Below the pieces are notes generated by a model. The model worked only from the letters and a program-made list of their open reading frames with translations, was not told the DNA's origin and made no database searches. A program made the translations under genes and the position numbers. Positions 37,365 through 45,580 of a DNA stretch of 64,000 nucleotides are shown here, in pieces; position 1 is the stretch's first letter; the number at the start of each line of letters is the position of its first letter. This stretch comes from Gilvimarinus algae (GTDB taxonomy: Bacteria > Pseudomonadota > Gammaproteobacteria > Pseudomonadales > Cellvibrionaceae): positions 186,001 to 250,000 of the forward strand of contig NZ_JAULRT010000060.1 of NCBI RefSeq assembly GCF_030518215.1, read 5' to 3'.

Positions 37365-37721
37365 TTACGCCTTGTGCTCAATGCGCGGGTCGTCCGCTTC
37401 GCTGTAGAGTGATTGGCCCGGGGTAAAGTAGATAAACTTGGCGCCCATTGGTGCGGCCGGTTTGTGCCATATGCCCCGCGGCACCACAAAGGAGCTGCCG
37501 GCGGGCGCAACATAGTGGCGCGGCTGATCTTCGAGCAGGGTGATTTCCACCGTTCCTTCAATGACATAGAAAAACTCATCGGTGTCCGGGTGCATCTCCC
37601 AGCCGGGAGATGCACCCGTGATGCTGCACGTGCCAAAGCTCGCACCATTAAAGTTGGACAGTTTTAGAAAAGAGCCGTCCGGGTGCGTAGCCAGTAATTG
37701 AATTACGTCGGTGACGTCCAT
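37365..37721 (-). CDS. Cupin-domain protein
   Basis: The 118-residue protein is a single cupin barrel with the first motif near 40-65 (GWEMHPDTDEFFYVIEG, with His and Glu metal ligands) and the second near 85-100 (FVVPRGIWHKPAA). Small cupins of this type may bind metals or act as isomerases. No specific role can be named. A 14-bp perfect inverted repeat lies inside its coding region. A MITE-like element follows upstream of it. Confidence 0.8.
   Translation of the reverse strand: MDVTDVIQLLATHPDGSFLKLSNFNGASFGTCSITGASPGWEMHPDTDEFFYVIEGTVEITLLEDQPRHYVAPAGSSFVVPRGIWHKPAAPMGAKFIYFTPGQSLYSEADDPRIEHKA
37587..37618. repeat. Perfect 14-bp inverted repeat inside the cupin gene
   Basis: CGGGTGCATCTCCC and GGGAGATGCACCCG flank a 4-base AGCC loop. 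On both strands it would form a stable hairpin. It falls in the codons for the GASPGWEMHP part of the first cupin motif. Confidence 0.85.
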
Positions 37722-37772
37722 TGTTGGTTTGTCCTTGGTTCATGGCGCAGAAAAATCAGTGTGTAAAGGAGT

Positions 37773-37920
37773 CTAGCAGAGCGTTGAAAAACTACCGACG
37801 TTGCCGCTGCGGTGTTAAAAATGGCCTCAAAATGCTCATTTCCTACGTATAAACTCCGCTCTTTAAGTCATTTTTGCCTTGAAGCGGCGGCATCGCCTAC
37901 GTTTTTTAACTGCCTGCTAG
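37773..37920. repeat. 148-bp MITE-like imperfect palindromic element
   Basis: The element starts CTAGCAGAGCGTTGAAAAAC and its reversed end reads CTAGCAGGCAGTTAAAAAAC. The arms continue to pair imperfectly (TTGCCGCTGC with ATGCCGCCGC, and AAAAATG in both) towards a centre near 37846. It contains no gene. The right end includes the stop codon of the ABC permease gene. This looks like a dispersed non-autonomous element or a structured repeat of marine gammaproteobacteria. Confidence 0.65.
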
Positions 37921-39164
37921 CAGAATGAGCCGCTTTGCTGGCGCAAACGCCAGGCGCCCACGGCGCCAACCAAGAAACCACTGATCAGGGGGATCACTAG
38001 CAGAGCGCCGCTCAGCCAAGGCCCGTTGATTTGCAACGGCCAATTCAGGCCCCACTGGCTTTGCACCCAATGTGAGAAGCCGCGCTCGAGCGCGATGGTC
38101 AGCGCCGTGCCAGCGATTAGGCCGATGGCGATCAGCGCGGCGGTTTCCAAGCCGAGCAGGGTGTGGATAAAGCGCCGCCTGGCGCCCAGTATTTGCAGCA
38201 ACTGAAACTCGCCCAGGCGCCGGTCCAGATGGCCGAGCAGGGCGCTGGCCACGCCAATGGCCGCCAGTGCTACCGCCAGCAAACCCAGACCGAGCAGGGC
38301 CGCCTCGACCCAGTCGAGCATGGACCACAATTGCGTCATGGCAACACCGGGCAGTATGGCCAGCAAAGGCTCGCTCTGCGATGGCGATGTCTGCCCTTGA
38401 TTAATGGCGCGCAGAATCTGAAACGTACGGACTTTGTTGGCAAGCGTCAGGTAAAAAGCGCTGACGCTGTTCGGCTGCAAGACCGCGATATCACCGATGG
38501 CGGGTCGCTCGGGCAGGCTAGCCAGCTTTGCCGCTGGCCAGTGAATCGCCTCTATGCCTTCCACGCTGATTTGCAGGGTCTTATCGATGGGGGTGCCCGT
38601 GGCGGCGAGCACGCCGGTGACGGTGAAGGTGCGGGCGTCGTGCCGGTGGAAACTGTGGTTGCCCAGCCCGTGGCTAAGAATCAGCTCATCACCTGGCCGG
38701 TAGCCGAGCGTGCGTGCCACCTCATGGCCGAGGGTGACGTCAAATACGTGCGTAAAGGCTTCGCCCTGAGTAAAAACCTCGGCGTTATAGCTCTGTTGTA
38801 AATGATCAAACAGCGCTGAGTTGGTGCCGATAACACGAAACCCTTTGTGGGTGTCGCCGAGCATCAGCGGTACCGCGCGGGCAATGCCAGGTGCGTCGCG
38901 CCAGTGGCTAAAGCTTTGCCAGCTCAGTTCGCGGCTGGGTGCGCCGACATGAAAGGCAGAGAACAACAGCAAGTTAATATCACCGGTGGGCGCACCGACG
39001 ATCAAATCAATGCCCTGCACACTGCGGCCAAAGGCCGATTGGGTGCCGCGGTAGAGCGTGTCCACCGCTAACAGCGCCAGAGTGCTGAGCGCAACCATGG
39101 CAATGCACACGGCGGCGCTGAAGCGTCGGCTGAGCAAACTCTTCACGGCGAGTCGCCAGATCAT
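37917..39164 (-). CDS. FtsX-like ABC transporter permease
   Basis: The 415-residue protein has one N-terminal helix, a large periplasmic domain (about 45-270) and three C-terminal helices, the MacB/LolC-type layout. Its start overlaps the ATPase gene by ATGA. A set of this permease, an ATPase and a DUF3299 protein is known from pseudomonads, where I recall it as part of the Zur regulon. Its substrate is not settled. The stop codon lies in the MITE-like element, so the original C-terminus may have been changed. Confidence 0.82.
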   Translation of the reverse strand: MIWRLAVKSLLSRRFSAAVCIAMVALSTLALLAVDTLYRGTQSAFGRSVQGIDLIVGAPTGDINLLLFSAFHVGAPSRELSWQSFSHWRDAPGIARAVPLMLGDTHKGFRVIGTNSALFDHLQQSYNAEVFTQGEAFTHVFDVTLGHEVARTLGYRPGDELILSHGLGNHSFHRHDARTFTVTGVLAATGTPIDKTLQISVEGIEAIHWPAAKLASLPERPAIGDIAVLQPNSVSAFYLTLANKVRTFQILRAINQGQTSPSQSEPLLAILPGVAMTQLWSMLDWVEAALLGLGLLAVALAAIGVASALLGHLDRRLGEFQLLQILGARRRFIHTLLGLETAALIAIGLIAGTALTIALERGFSHWVQSQWGLNWPLQINGPWLSGALLVIPLISGFLVGAVGAWRLRQQSGSFC

Positions 39165-39880
39165 AGCGGGAGACTCACGTCATTGAGGTTAAGACGCTGG
39201 TCAAAGGCGTCGCTCAGTCGCTGGTCGTGGCTGGCAAACAGCAATGTGCAGCCGCGCTCTCGCACCAGTGCAAACAGCAGTGCCATAAAATCGCGGCTGT
39301 TGTCTTCATCGAGCGCCGAGGTGGGCTCGTCGGCGAGAATCAGTGGCGGGTTGTTGATCAGCGCCCGCGCGATGGCAACACGCTGGCGCTGGCCCAGGCT
39401 CAACTCACTGGCGCGGCGGTGCACCAGTGCCTCGGGCAGGTTGAGCCGTGCCAGAAGTTCTCGTGCAGCAGCGGTGGTATCGCTTTTACGGCGCCCGGCA
39501 AAGTGCGCTGCCAGTAGAATATTGTCAAGGCTGCTCAGGTAATCCAGCAAGTTCAGGTTTTGGAAAATAATCCCCAGCTGGCGCGCGCGCCAGGGGGCAG
39601 TTTGCGCGGCGCGGCGATGATGCAGGGGCTCGCCAAGCACCGAAAGCTGCCCAGCGCTGACCGGCAACAGGCCCGCCAGCACACTCAACAGGGTGGACTT
39701 GCCGGCGCCTGAGGGCGCCGCCAGAAAAACGGTTTGCCCAGCCGGGACTTGCCAGCGTGGAAGCTGCCAGTGCTGACCCTTTGGATGGCCGTATTCCAGT
39801 CCGGTGATGTCGATGGCCCTAGGGATGTCGGCGGTCCCAGTGGTGTTGATGGAATCGTTGCTTGGCATAGAGTGCGGCAT
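39161..39880 (-). CDS. ABC transporter ATP-binding protein (LolD/MacB type)
   Basis: The 239-residue ATPase has Walker A APSGAGKSTLL near residue 56, Q-loop IIFQNLNLLDYL, signature LSLGQRQRVAIARAL and Walker B LILADEPTSALD. It energises the adjacent permease. ATG 39880 or 39868 are both possible. It is divergent from the DUF3299 gene by 58 bp, which hold a Zur-like motif. Confidence 0.88.
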   Translation of the reverse strand: MPHSMPSNDSINTTGTADIPRAIDITGLEYGHPKGQHWQLPRWQVPAGQTVFLAAPSGAGKSTLLSVLAGLLPVSAGQLSVLGEPLHHRRAAQTAPWRARQLGIIFQNLNLLDYLSSLDNILLAAHFAGRRKSDTTAAARELLARLNLPEALVHRRASELSLGQRQRVAIARALINNPPLILADEPTSALDEDNSRDFMALLFALVRERGCTLLFASHDQRLSDAFDQRLNLNDVSLPL

Positions 39881-39896
39881 GGATCTACGTAAATCG

Positions 39897-39911
39897 GTTA
39901 TGTTATAACGT
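39897..39911. promoter_or_regulatory. Zur-like motif between divergent ABC and DUF3299 genes
   Basis: GTTATGTTATAACGT contains ATGTTATA, the half-site of zinc-uptake-regulator boxes, and the palindrome GTTATAAC. It sits between both start codons. The match is partial, so this is tentative. Confidence 0.35.
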
Positions 39912-39938
39912 CTTTTTTACCGCAAGCAAGGGGGCCTG

Positions 39939-40493
39939 ATGAGAGCGTGGCGCTGGTTTTTGGTGATAGTGGTCTGCCTGTTCTGTCTCAATGGCTGGGC
40001 GCGGGAGTACCAAACCATTGAGTGGCCCGACCTGATGCCTCAGGAAGACCTTGACGCGCTGATGAACCGCCCAGAGTGGATTGATGATGTGCCAGAGGGC
40101 GGTGAGGCAGACGTTATGCCCCCGGCCGGCGACGGTCCGCTGGGTTTGCCCGAGGACGATCCCTACAGCCGGGCGCTGCGCTCGGCCAAAACCATCCCCG
40201 AATTTGACGGCAAGTACATTCGCCTGCCGGGCTTTGTTGTACCTTTGGTATTTGATGACGAGCAGCGCATCACCGAATTCCTACTGGTGCCGTTTTTCGG
40301 TGCCTGCATTCATCTCCCACCGCCGCCGCCCAATCAGGTGATTTACGCCAAGTTCGAGGCGGGCATAGTGCTGGATGCGCTCTACGACCCCTTTTGGGTG
40401 TCGGGCAAACTGACCATTGAGATGGTAGAAACCGACCTGTCCCAGGCGGCCTATCGCATGACAGTCGATACCATGACGATTTACGAGGAGTAG
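39939..40493 (+). CDS. DUF3299 periplasmic protein
   Basis: The 184-residue protein has a Sec signal peptide (FLVIVVCLFCLNGWA) and the DUF3299 core IRLPGFVVPLVFD near 95 and LVPFFGACIHLPPPPPNQ near 120, with a conserved Cys and His that could hold a metal. It accompanies the ABC permease/ATPase pair, divergently transcribed here. Metal handling is inferred from that context only. Confidence 0.82.
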   Translation: MRAWRWFLVIVVCLFCLNGWAREYQTIEWPDLMPQEDLDALMNRPEWIDDVPEGGEADVMPPAGDGPLGLPEDDPYSRALRSAKTIPEFDGKYIRLPGFVVPLVFDDEQRITEFLLVPFFGACIHLPPPPPNQVIYAKFEAGIVLDALYDPFWVSGKLTIEMVETDLSQAAYRMTVDTMTIYEE

Positions 40494-40556
40494 GTAAAGC
40501 CTGCCCGAGAGCGTGGCTGTGTTAGGGGCATTCCAACCGCCTGCCAGATCGGTGTG

Positions 40557-40970
40557 CTACTGAATGTGTTGCCGCATCTCCCGGATGCGCATCGGCATGG
40601 CGTCGATTTCGCGAAACAGAGCGTCCAGCAGCAGCTCGGTATCGGACTCCTTTACGCCGCCGTCCTTGCCGATAAGCAGCACTCTCGTATCGCCGCTTTG
40701 GTACTTGCGAGTCGTCTTATCCGCAAAATCAGCGGCCAGAGCGCTTGAGTAGTTGGTCAGCACCTCATCGTCACTGAAAATAAACCAGAAAATATCCCGT
40801 TCATCGATCTCCGGCCGGGCGCGCTCGAGAGTATCTTTTACAGGCTCGGGATGGTCAGTCCACACCAGAATCACCCGGTTCTTCCAGGTTAGCTGGTCAA
40901 GGCTGGACAGCGTATCGCCTTTGGTGACAACGGTCATTCCTATCAGGGAAAGAAATAGCAGGTACCTCAT
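40557..40970 (-). CDS. DUF4174 secreted protein
   Basis: The 137-residue protein has a short signal peptide (YLLFLSLIGMTVVTKGDT) and the DUF4174 pattern: LDQLTWKNRVILVW at the start, a thioredoxin-like core, and TRVLLIGKDGGVKE near 95. No CxxC active site is present. Its function is unknown. It faces the DUF3299 gene tail to tail. Confidence 0.75.
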   Translation of the reverse strand: MRYLLFLSLIGMTVVTKGDTLSSLDQLTWKNRVILVWTDHPEPVKDTLERARPEIDERDIFWFIFSDDEVLTNYSSALAADFADKTTRKYQSGDTRVLLIGKDGGVKESDTELLLDALFREIDAMPMRIREMRQHIQ

Positions 40971-41099
40971 GTGGCCTCCTGAATCGTGATGTCATTACAG
41001 CTTTACACGTAAGTGGGGCAGGGGGGTATACGGTGCGCCGAAAAAGGCGATCACCGTAAACTCCATATGCATCATCACGATTACATTTGAGCCCTTAGC

Positions 41100-41119
41100 G
41101 AGACTTCTTATTAAGTCTC
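41100..41119. other. Inverted repeat before the acyltransferase gene
   Basis: GAGACTT, loop CTTATT, AAGTCTC forms a 7-bp stem 50 bp before the acyltransferase start. No T run follows, so it is not a clear terminator. It may act as a leader hairpin. The rest of 40971-41168 shows no gene and no JUMPStart/ops element. Confidence 0.45.
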
Positions 41120-41168
41120 CCCCAAAAAGTCCTTGTCCATGTAGAATTTACTTTTGCAAAGCTAAGAG

Positions 41169-43079
41169 ATGTTTACAGTGAAACTAGCCTACAGACCTGA
41201 AATCGACGGATTGAGAGCAATAGCGGTGCTGGCCGTCATCATCTACCACCTTGATCTGGTAGTTGGAGGCACACAGCTACTTAAAGGGGGGTTCCTGGGC
41301 GTTGACGTTTTCTTTGTGATTTCAGGATTTTTGATTACCTCCATTATCATGTCTGAGTATCACAGTTCTCAGGGCTTCTCTCTCGTGAATTTTTATGAGA
41401 GGCGAGCCAGAAGGCTCCTCCCTGCTCTGTTTACGGTAATTTTGCTGTCTTTACCCGTGGCTTGGTACCTTTTGCTGCCATCCCAGCTTGAAGATTTTGC
41501 GGCGTCTGTGCTTAGCACACTGGCCTTTGGCTCTAACTTCTACTGGGACATTAGCCTGCAGGAATATGGAGCCGAATCGGCGCAATTAATGCCATTCCTT
41601 CATACCTGGACCTTGGCTGTAGAAGAGCAATACTATATATTCTTTCCGCTAATTTTGCTGGCCATCTATAAGTGGTGGAAGTCCCATACGGTCGCAATCC
41701 TCTTAGCGCTTTTACTGCTCAGTCTTCAGTTGGCAGAATTCGTCACACCTTTTGATCACTCGTTTTCATTCTATATGTTGCCGACCCGCTTTTGGGAATT
41801 GTTGGCAGGAAGCCTGTTGGCAAATATCCTTTACTACCATCCCAGAAAAGACAATGACACTCTTCTTAGTAAAACAATGCCAGTTTTTGGCTTGTACCTT
41901 ATTGTTCATTCGCTGCTTTTTATCGATTTTGAATCGGGTCATCCGGGCTTTGTGACGCTTCTTCCCGTCGTGGGAACCGTGCTTATCATATGGTTTGCCA
42001 ACAAAGATGAGCTGGTGACAAAGGTTTTGTCCGGCAGGCCATTTGTAGCAGTGGGTCTCGTTTCCTATTCGCTTTACCTTTGGCATTACCCCATCTTTGC
42101 GTTTGGCCATATCATCGATCGAAGCCCAGGGACTGATGACAAATTTTACTGGCTGTTGGTAACCTCTTTGGTCTCAGTAGGTGCTTATTATCTGATAGAG
42201 AAGCCTTTTAGGAATAAAAAACGCATTGGTAGAAAGGTATTTCTTGGGGTTATGATACCTCTAATGGTATTCCTGTCTGTGTCCGCGTTGGCTTTGCTGA
42301 CGTCGGCTTCCTCAAGTCAGTTTGAAGGTGTAGATGCGAAGGCTGAAAAGCAGAAGCGAGTGACATGGAATGGGAGCTTTGAAGTGTGTCATCCCGTCAA
42401 TGAAGGGACACTTGATCACAGAAAATGCAAGCTCTCGAACGACAAGAAAAATATATTGGTTGTCGGTGACAGCATGGCGCCTGATGCGGCTTGGATTGTA
42501 GGGAAGAGCTTTCCTGAACATCGATATATTATTAGTAATTGTGGTGGTTGCGTTCCTATGACGGTTGAACAACTGTCAGAGCGGAGGCGCCCTGATCGAC
42601 TAGAAAAAATTAATAAAATCCGCTACTCAAAAAGTGCATTAATTGGAATAGATGGTGTTGTCATAATGACGCTTATGGCGCCACCTGAATACATTGACTC
42701 CTATGTGGATTTTCTAAAGGCTAACGGTGTTTCCAATATTCTTATTTTTGGAAACTACCTTAAGGTTAAGGATCGTGTTTCAGATTACTATGCCAGGCAT
42801 AATAGTCAGGAGGCGATCGAGTCGGCCATTAGAGACCACTTTTTTACTGAGGAAAGGTTTGTGAGCTACGATGATTCAATGAAGGCGCTCGCAAGTAAAT
42901 ACTCAGTTGAGTTCATTAGCATTAAAAGTCATGTCTGCAGAAGCAAGTCAGAGTGTCCGGTTTTCATCAAAGATCGACCCTTTAGCTGGGATAGACATCA
43001 CTACAGCGTGGAGTTTTCAAGTTACTTATCTGGCGTTTTGAAAGAGTCGCTTGAAAATACATGGTTGGGCTCACTTTGA
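41169..43079 (+). CDS. OafA-like membrane O-acyltransferase with SGNH domain
   Basis: The 636-residue protein starts with an acyltransferase-3 domain (about 8-345, ten helices) with YRPEIDGLRAIAV, catalytic-type His in VIIYHLD, FYERRARRLLPAL and SYSLYLWHYPI. A periplasmic SGNH hydrolase-like domain follows, with Ser in VVGDSMAPDA near 430 and Asp/His in WDRHHYS near 609. Such proteins O-acetylate surface glycans. It stands alone at the left edge of the glycan region and is more AT-rich than its left neighbours. Confidence 0.88.
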   Translation: MFTVKLAYRPEIDGLRAIAVLAVIIYHLDLVVGGTQLLKGGFLGVDVFFVISGFLITSIIMSEYHSSQGFSLVNFYERRARRLLPALFTVILLSLPVAWYLLLPSQLEDFAASVLSTLAFGSNFYWDISLQEYGAESAQLMPFLHTWTLAVEEQYYIFFPLILLAIYKWWKSHTVAILLALLLLSLQLAEFVTPFDHSFSFYMLPTRFWELLAGSLLANILYYHPRKDNDTLLSKTMPVFGLYLIVHSLLFIDFESGHPGFVTLLPVVGTVLIIWFANKDELVTKVLSGRPFVAVGLVSYSLYLWHYPIFAFGHIIDRSPGTDDKFYWLLVTSLVSVGAYYLIEKPFRNKKRIGRKVFLGVMIPLMVFLSVSALALLTSASSSQFEGVDAKAEKQKRVTWNGSFEVCHPVNEGTLDHRKCKLSNDKKNILVVGDSMAPDAAWIVGKSFPEHRYIISNCGGCVPMTVEQLSERRRPDRLEKINKIRYSKSALIGIDGVVIMTLMAPPEYIDSYVDFLKANGVSNILIFGNYLKVKDRVSDYYARHNSQEAIESAIRDHFFTEERFVSYDDSMKALASKYSVEFISIKSHVCRSKSECPVFIKDRPFSWDRHHYSVEFSSYLSGVLKESLENTWLGSL

Positions 43080-43221
43080 GTGGTGCAGAGCGTTCTTCGG
43101 ACGATTCATTAAATTCTACTTGTAGCCTTGTTCCAAGCGTGGATGGTTGAGTTGTCAGGGAGGTTAGGGTGAGCCCGAACTTTCCGTTGTCGGTAGGTAA
43201 TTTTCTATTATAGATGGAAGT

Positions 43222-43515
43222 TCACTGAGCAGTCTGCACTGCCTGTCGCATGGCGCAGTAAGTCCTGCTCGGTGCTGGAAGCCTGCGGCTTTGGTGCTTT
43301 GGTAATCGGCTAAGTAGTTGTCGCCGTTGCTCCTGAAACGACAGTTCACCGGCCAGATGCCGTGGCATATGACGCTCCGTAACCTCATTCCAACGTTCTG
43401 GAAACCGTTCTGGAGCGCGAAGATAGCTAGAATGATGCTTGGCGAACTCGACTGCCGCCTTGTGCTGAGAGGATTTATAGTCAAAGAGGGTATCATCAAC
43501 ATCAAGGAAAATCAC
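43222..43515 (-). pseudogene. Truncated HAD-family hydrolase
   Basis: The frame begins at GTG with IFLDVDDTLFDYKSSQHKAA, a HAD motif I with the nucleophile Asp, and continues with a YjjG-like cap (ERWNEVTERHMPRHLAGELSFQEQRRQ). Similarity stops there and the remaining 27 residues are nonsense. Motifs II to IV are missing, so no active enzyme can result. The other two frames do not restore them. GTGA overlaps the stop of the 54-codon gene. About 140 bp without features follow it. Confidence 0.65.
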
Positions 43516-43676
43516 GGTGTCTGGATCTTCATAAACTCAGGGTCCATATTAAAAGGCTCGATACCAATGGTCGCGAAGTTCACTTCGGCGCCTAAACCTA
43601 ACCACTCAATGTGGCCGGGCCATCCAGAAGCAACCGAGAAGCGGTTAAGCATGCTCGTAACTAGGATCGAAGGCAT
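43512..43676 (-). CDS. Small protein of 54 residues, function unknown
   Basis: This short gene has ATG 43676 behind CGGGAAG, 14 bp after the stop of the large membrane-protein gene, and ends in GTGA overlapping the HAD fragment. The sequence starts PSILVTSMLNRFSVASGWPG and goes on with HIEWLGLGAEVNFATIG. Spacing and ribosome site support translation. I do not recognise the family. It could also be the remains of a longer protein. Confidence 0.5.
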   Translation of the reverse strand: MPSILVTSMLNRFSVASGWPGHIEWLGLGAEVNFATIGIEPFNMDPEFMKIQTP

Positions 43677-43690
43677 CTTCCCGTTGAATC

Positions 43691-45439
43691 TTACTCTCTA
43701 TTCAATGGGCTATCGCCTTGATTATCTGACAAGACATCGCGAACTTCCTTGAGTAGTTCTGGAATCAGCTTCAGGGCGTCCAGATAAAGTTGTTTGGTAC
43801 ACAGCCAATCAAGCTTAAACAGCAAGGCAGACAAAGCAACGGCCTGAGGATCAACCTCTCTCAACGCTGGGCGAATCTCCGAGGCCTGCTGCAGTAATTC
43901 AGAGAGCTCCTGCAAGCTTCTTTGCCCAACGGGCCAATCACTACCTACTGGCTCAAGGGTCCAGCGCCCCCAGTATGTGACGTTAAGGTTGCCGCTATCG
44001 TCTTGTATCAGAGTGTTGATGTTAATATCAGGGTTCACCACTGTTAATGGTAGGCTTCGAATAATGAACAGAATGTCTGGTAGCTGCTCTTCTAGGCTGC
44101 GCACTATCGTCGCGTTATCCTCGCCCGCCACCATATATAGGCGTTCAATCAGAGAGGTATCCAAGCGTTGCCAAAGCATTGGGTGAGAGCGGGTATATCG
44201 CTCAGCCAAATCCGCTGGTGGCTCAAACGCCCACAGCGAAGAGAGAAGGCTCTTTGTATGTTGGGCGGGGTGAACATAGGCGAATTTATCGGTTAGAGAA
44301 AAGATATGGCAATGCCACTTACCGACCTGCCCTGCGGCAAGCAAGGGAAAGGCAGGCAAGTGCTCGCTGGACTCGTCTAGCAAGAGGGTTGCCTCGTGGG
44401 TAGCTGACAAAGTGGGGCGCTTTCCGTAAACTCGCACCAAGTACCGCCCTAAGCGCTTCTCGCTTGAATCTAGCGCCAAAACCTCCAATGCCACTAGGTC
44501 ATTTACGCCTGTTTGGTGCCAGTTTACGTTAAGGCGATTGGGGTTGATGGCCAAGTGTTCAGTAAGAAGTTCGCGTAGCCAGCTATCTCTGGCACGCTCT
44601 GAAAACATTGCCCAAAACTCCTCTTGCAACTCGTCGTTTTGAGAAAGGGAGTGTTCGGTAAAAAACAGAGCGTTCAGTTTACGTCGGTTGCTATACAAAT
44701 TAACAATAGCGGTGACTAATCGCTTGGTTCGGTTTAATGTCTGCCTTGTAAGCAAAAGGGAGATAATAGCAATAAAAAAAACCTGGATCGCACCCACAAG
44801 AAACTGCTGGATTAATAATAGGAACGCCAGCATAAAGCCTATAGACGTTAACACGGCCACCAAAGAAGACAAGCTTTCCTCAATGCGATTGCCCAGTGTT
44901 TCGCTGCATTTGTGAGCAATCCCTAAGCCGACAATACAGATTAAAGTGTAGCTGACGAGTAACAAGCACAAGAGGGGGAAGACGAACCCCAGTAGCAGCC
45001 AAACGCAGGCAATGAAAACGGTGTTTGCCAATGCCTCCGCGTAGCGTCGATAGCTGGCAGCAGCAAGATCATCTTGGTTTTCAAACAAAACGATTTTCCT
45101 GCTGCGTGCCAACAGGCGCTTTGCGCCGATGTTCGATGTTTTTAGCACCAACTGTTCCATGGCAAGGTGCAGAAGGTAAAAAGCAGGGGTCGCAATACTC
45201 AGAGCAACAATTAAAGTATCCCGGTCAAACTGCATAAAGCTGTTAGCAAAATAGCGGGGAATACCGTCTGACCCGACAAGAATAAGTACTTTTATCGGCA
45301 ATAGAAAAGCGAGTAGCGTGGCTACCTGAGAGACTAGCGTAGCGGGAATGGTCAGCAGCGTCGGCCCAGGGGCGACACGCAAGAACTTTCCTCCAAGGGC
45401 CAAAAGCCAGCGAGTGCTGGCTGAAACGGCTTCAAACAA
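43691..45439 (-). CDS. Membrane protein with degenerate kinase-like C-terminus
   Basis: The 582-residue protein has five to six helices in its first 260 residues, in an ABC-exporter-like spread (PATLVSQVATLLAFLLPIKV and later pairs). The C-terminal part resembles aminoglycoside-phosphotransferase-like kinases: YLVRVYGK (Lys strand), VVNPDININTLI in place of the catalytic loop and TYWGRWTLEPVG in place of the DxG motif, where Asp is replaced. It may be a pseudokinase. The start is TTG 45439, with AGGAG seven bases before it. TTG 45508 is an alternative. No similar named family comes to mind. Confidence 0.55.
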   Translation of the reverse strand: MFEAVSASTRWLLALGGKFLRVAPGPTLLTIPATLVSQVATLLAFLLPIKVLILVGSDGIPRYFANSFMQFDRDTLIVALSIATPAFYLLHLAMEQLVLKTSNIGAKRLLARSRKIVLFENQDDLAAASYRRYAEALANTVFIACVWLLLGFVFPLLCLLLVSYTLICIVGLGIAHKCSETLGNRIEESLSSLVAVLTSIGFMLAFLLLIQQFLVGAIQVFFIAIISLLLTRQTLNRTKRLVTAIVNLYSNRRKLNALFFTEHSLSQNDELQEEFWAMFSERARDSWLRELLTEHLAINPNRLNVNWHQTGVNDLVALEVLALDSSEKRLGRYLVRVYGKRPTLSATHEATLLLDESSEHLPAFPLLAAGQVGKWHCHIFSLTDKFAYVHPAQHTKSLLSSLWAFEPPADLAERYTRSHPMLWQRLDTSLIERLYMVAGEDNATIVRSLEEQLPDILFIIRSLPLTVVNPDININTLIQDDSGNLNVTYWGRWTLEPVGSDWPVGQRSLQELSELLQQASEIRPALREVDPQAVALSALLFKLDWLCTKQLYLDALKLIPELLKEVRDVLSDNQGDSPLNRE

Positions 45440-45580
45440 TGCTATTCTCCTGGTGTGAACTGCTAATAAGCTGTTTGCTCTTTGTGGGGCGGTGAGGCCG
45501 TGGATCAAGCATCATCATAAGTCTAAAATCAGTTTCTGTGGCCGAGGGGTATTCAAAGAAAGCTTTGCTTAAGTACAATA

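Noticed and set aside
40971-41168. JUMPStart/ops element before the glycan genes
   Set aside because: GGCGGTAG was not found in the leader of the acyltransferase gene.
43318-43752. Plus-strand gene of 144 codons
   Set aside because: It is antisense to the HAD fragment and the 54-codon gene. The minus-strand frames have ribosome sites and recognisable motifs.
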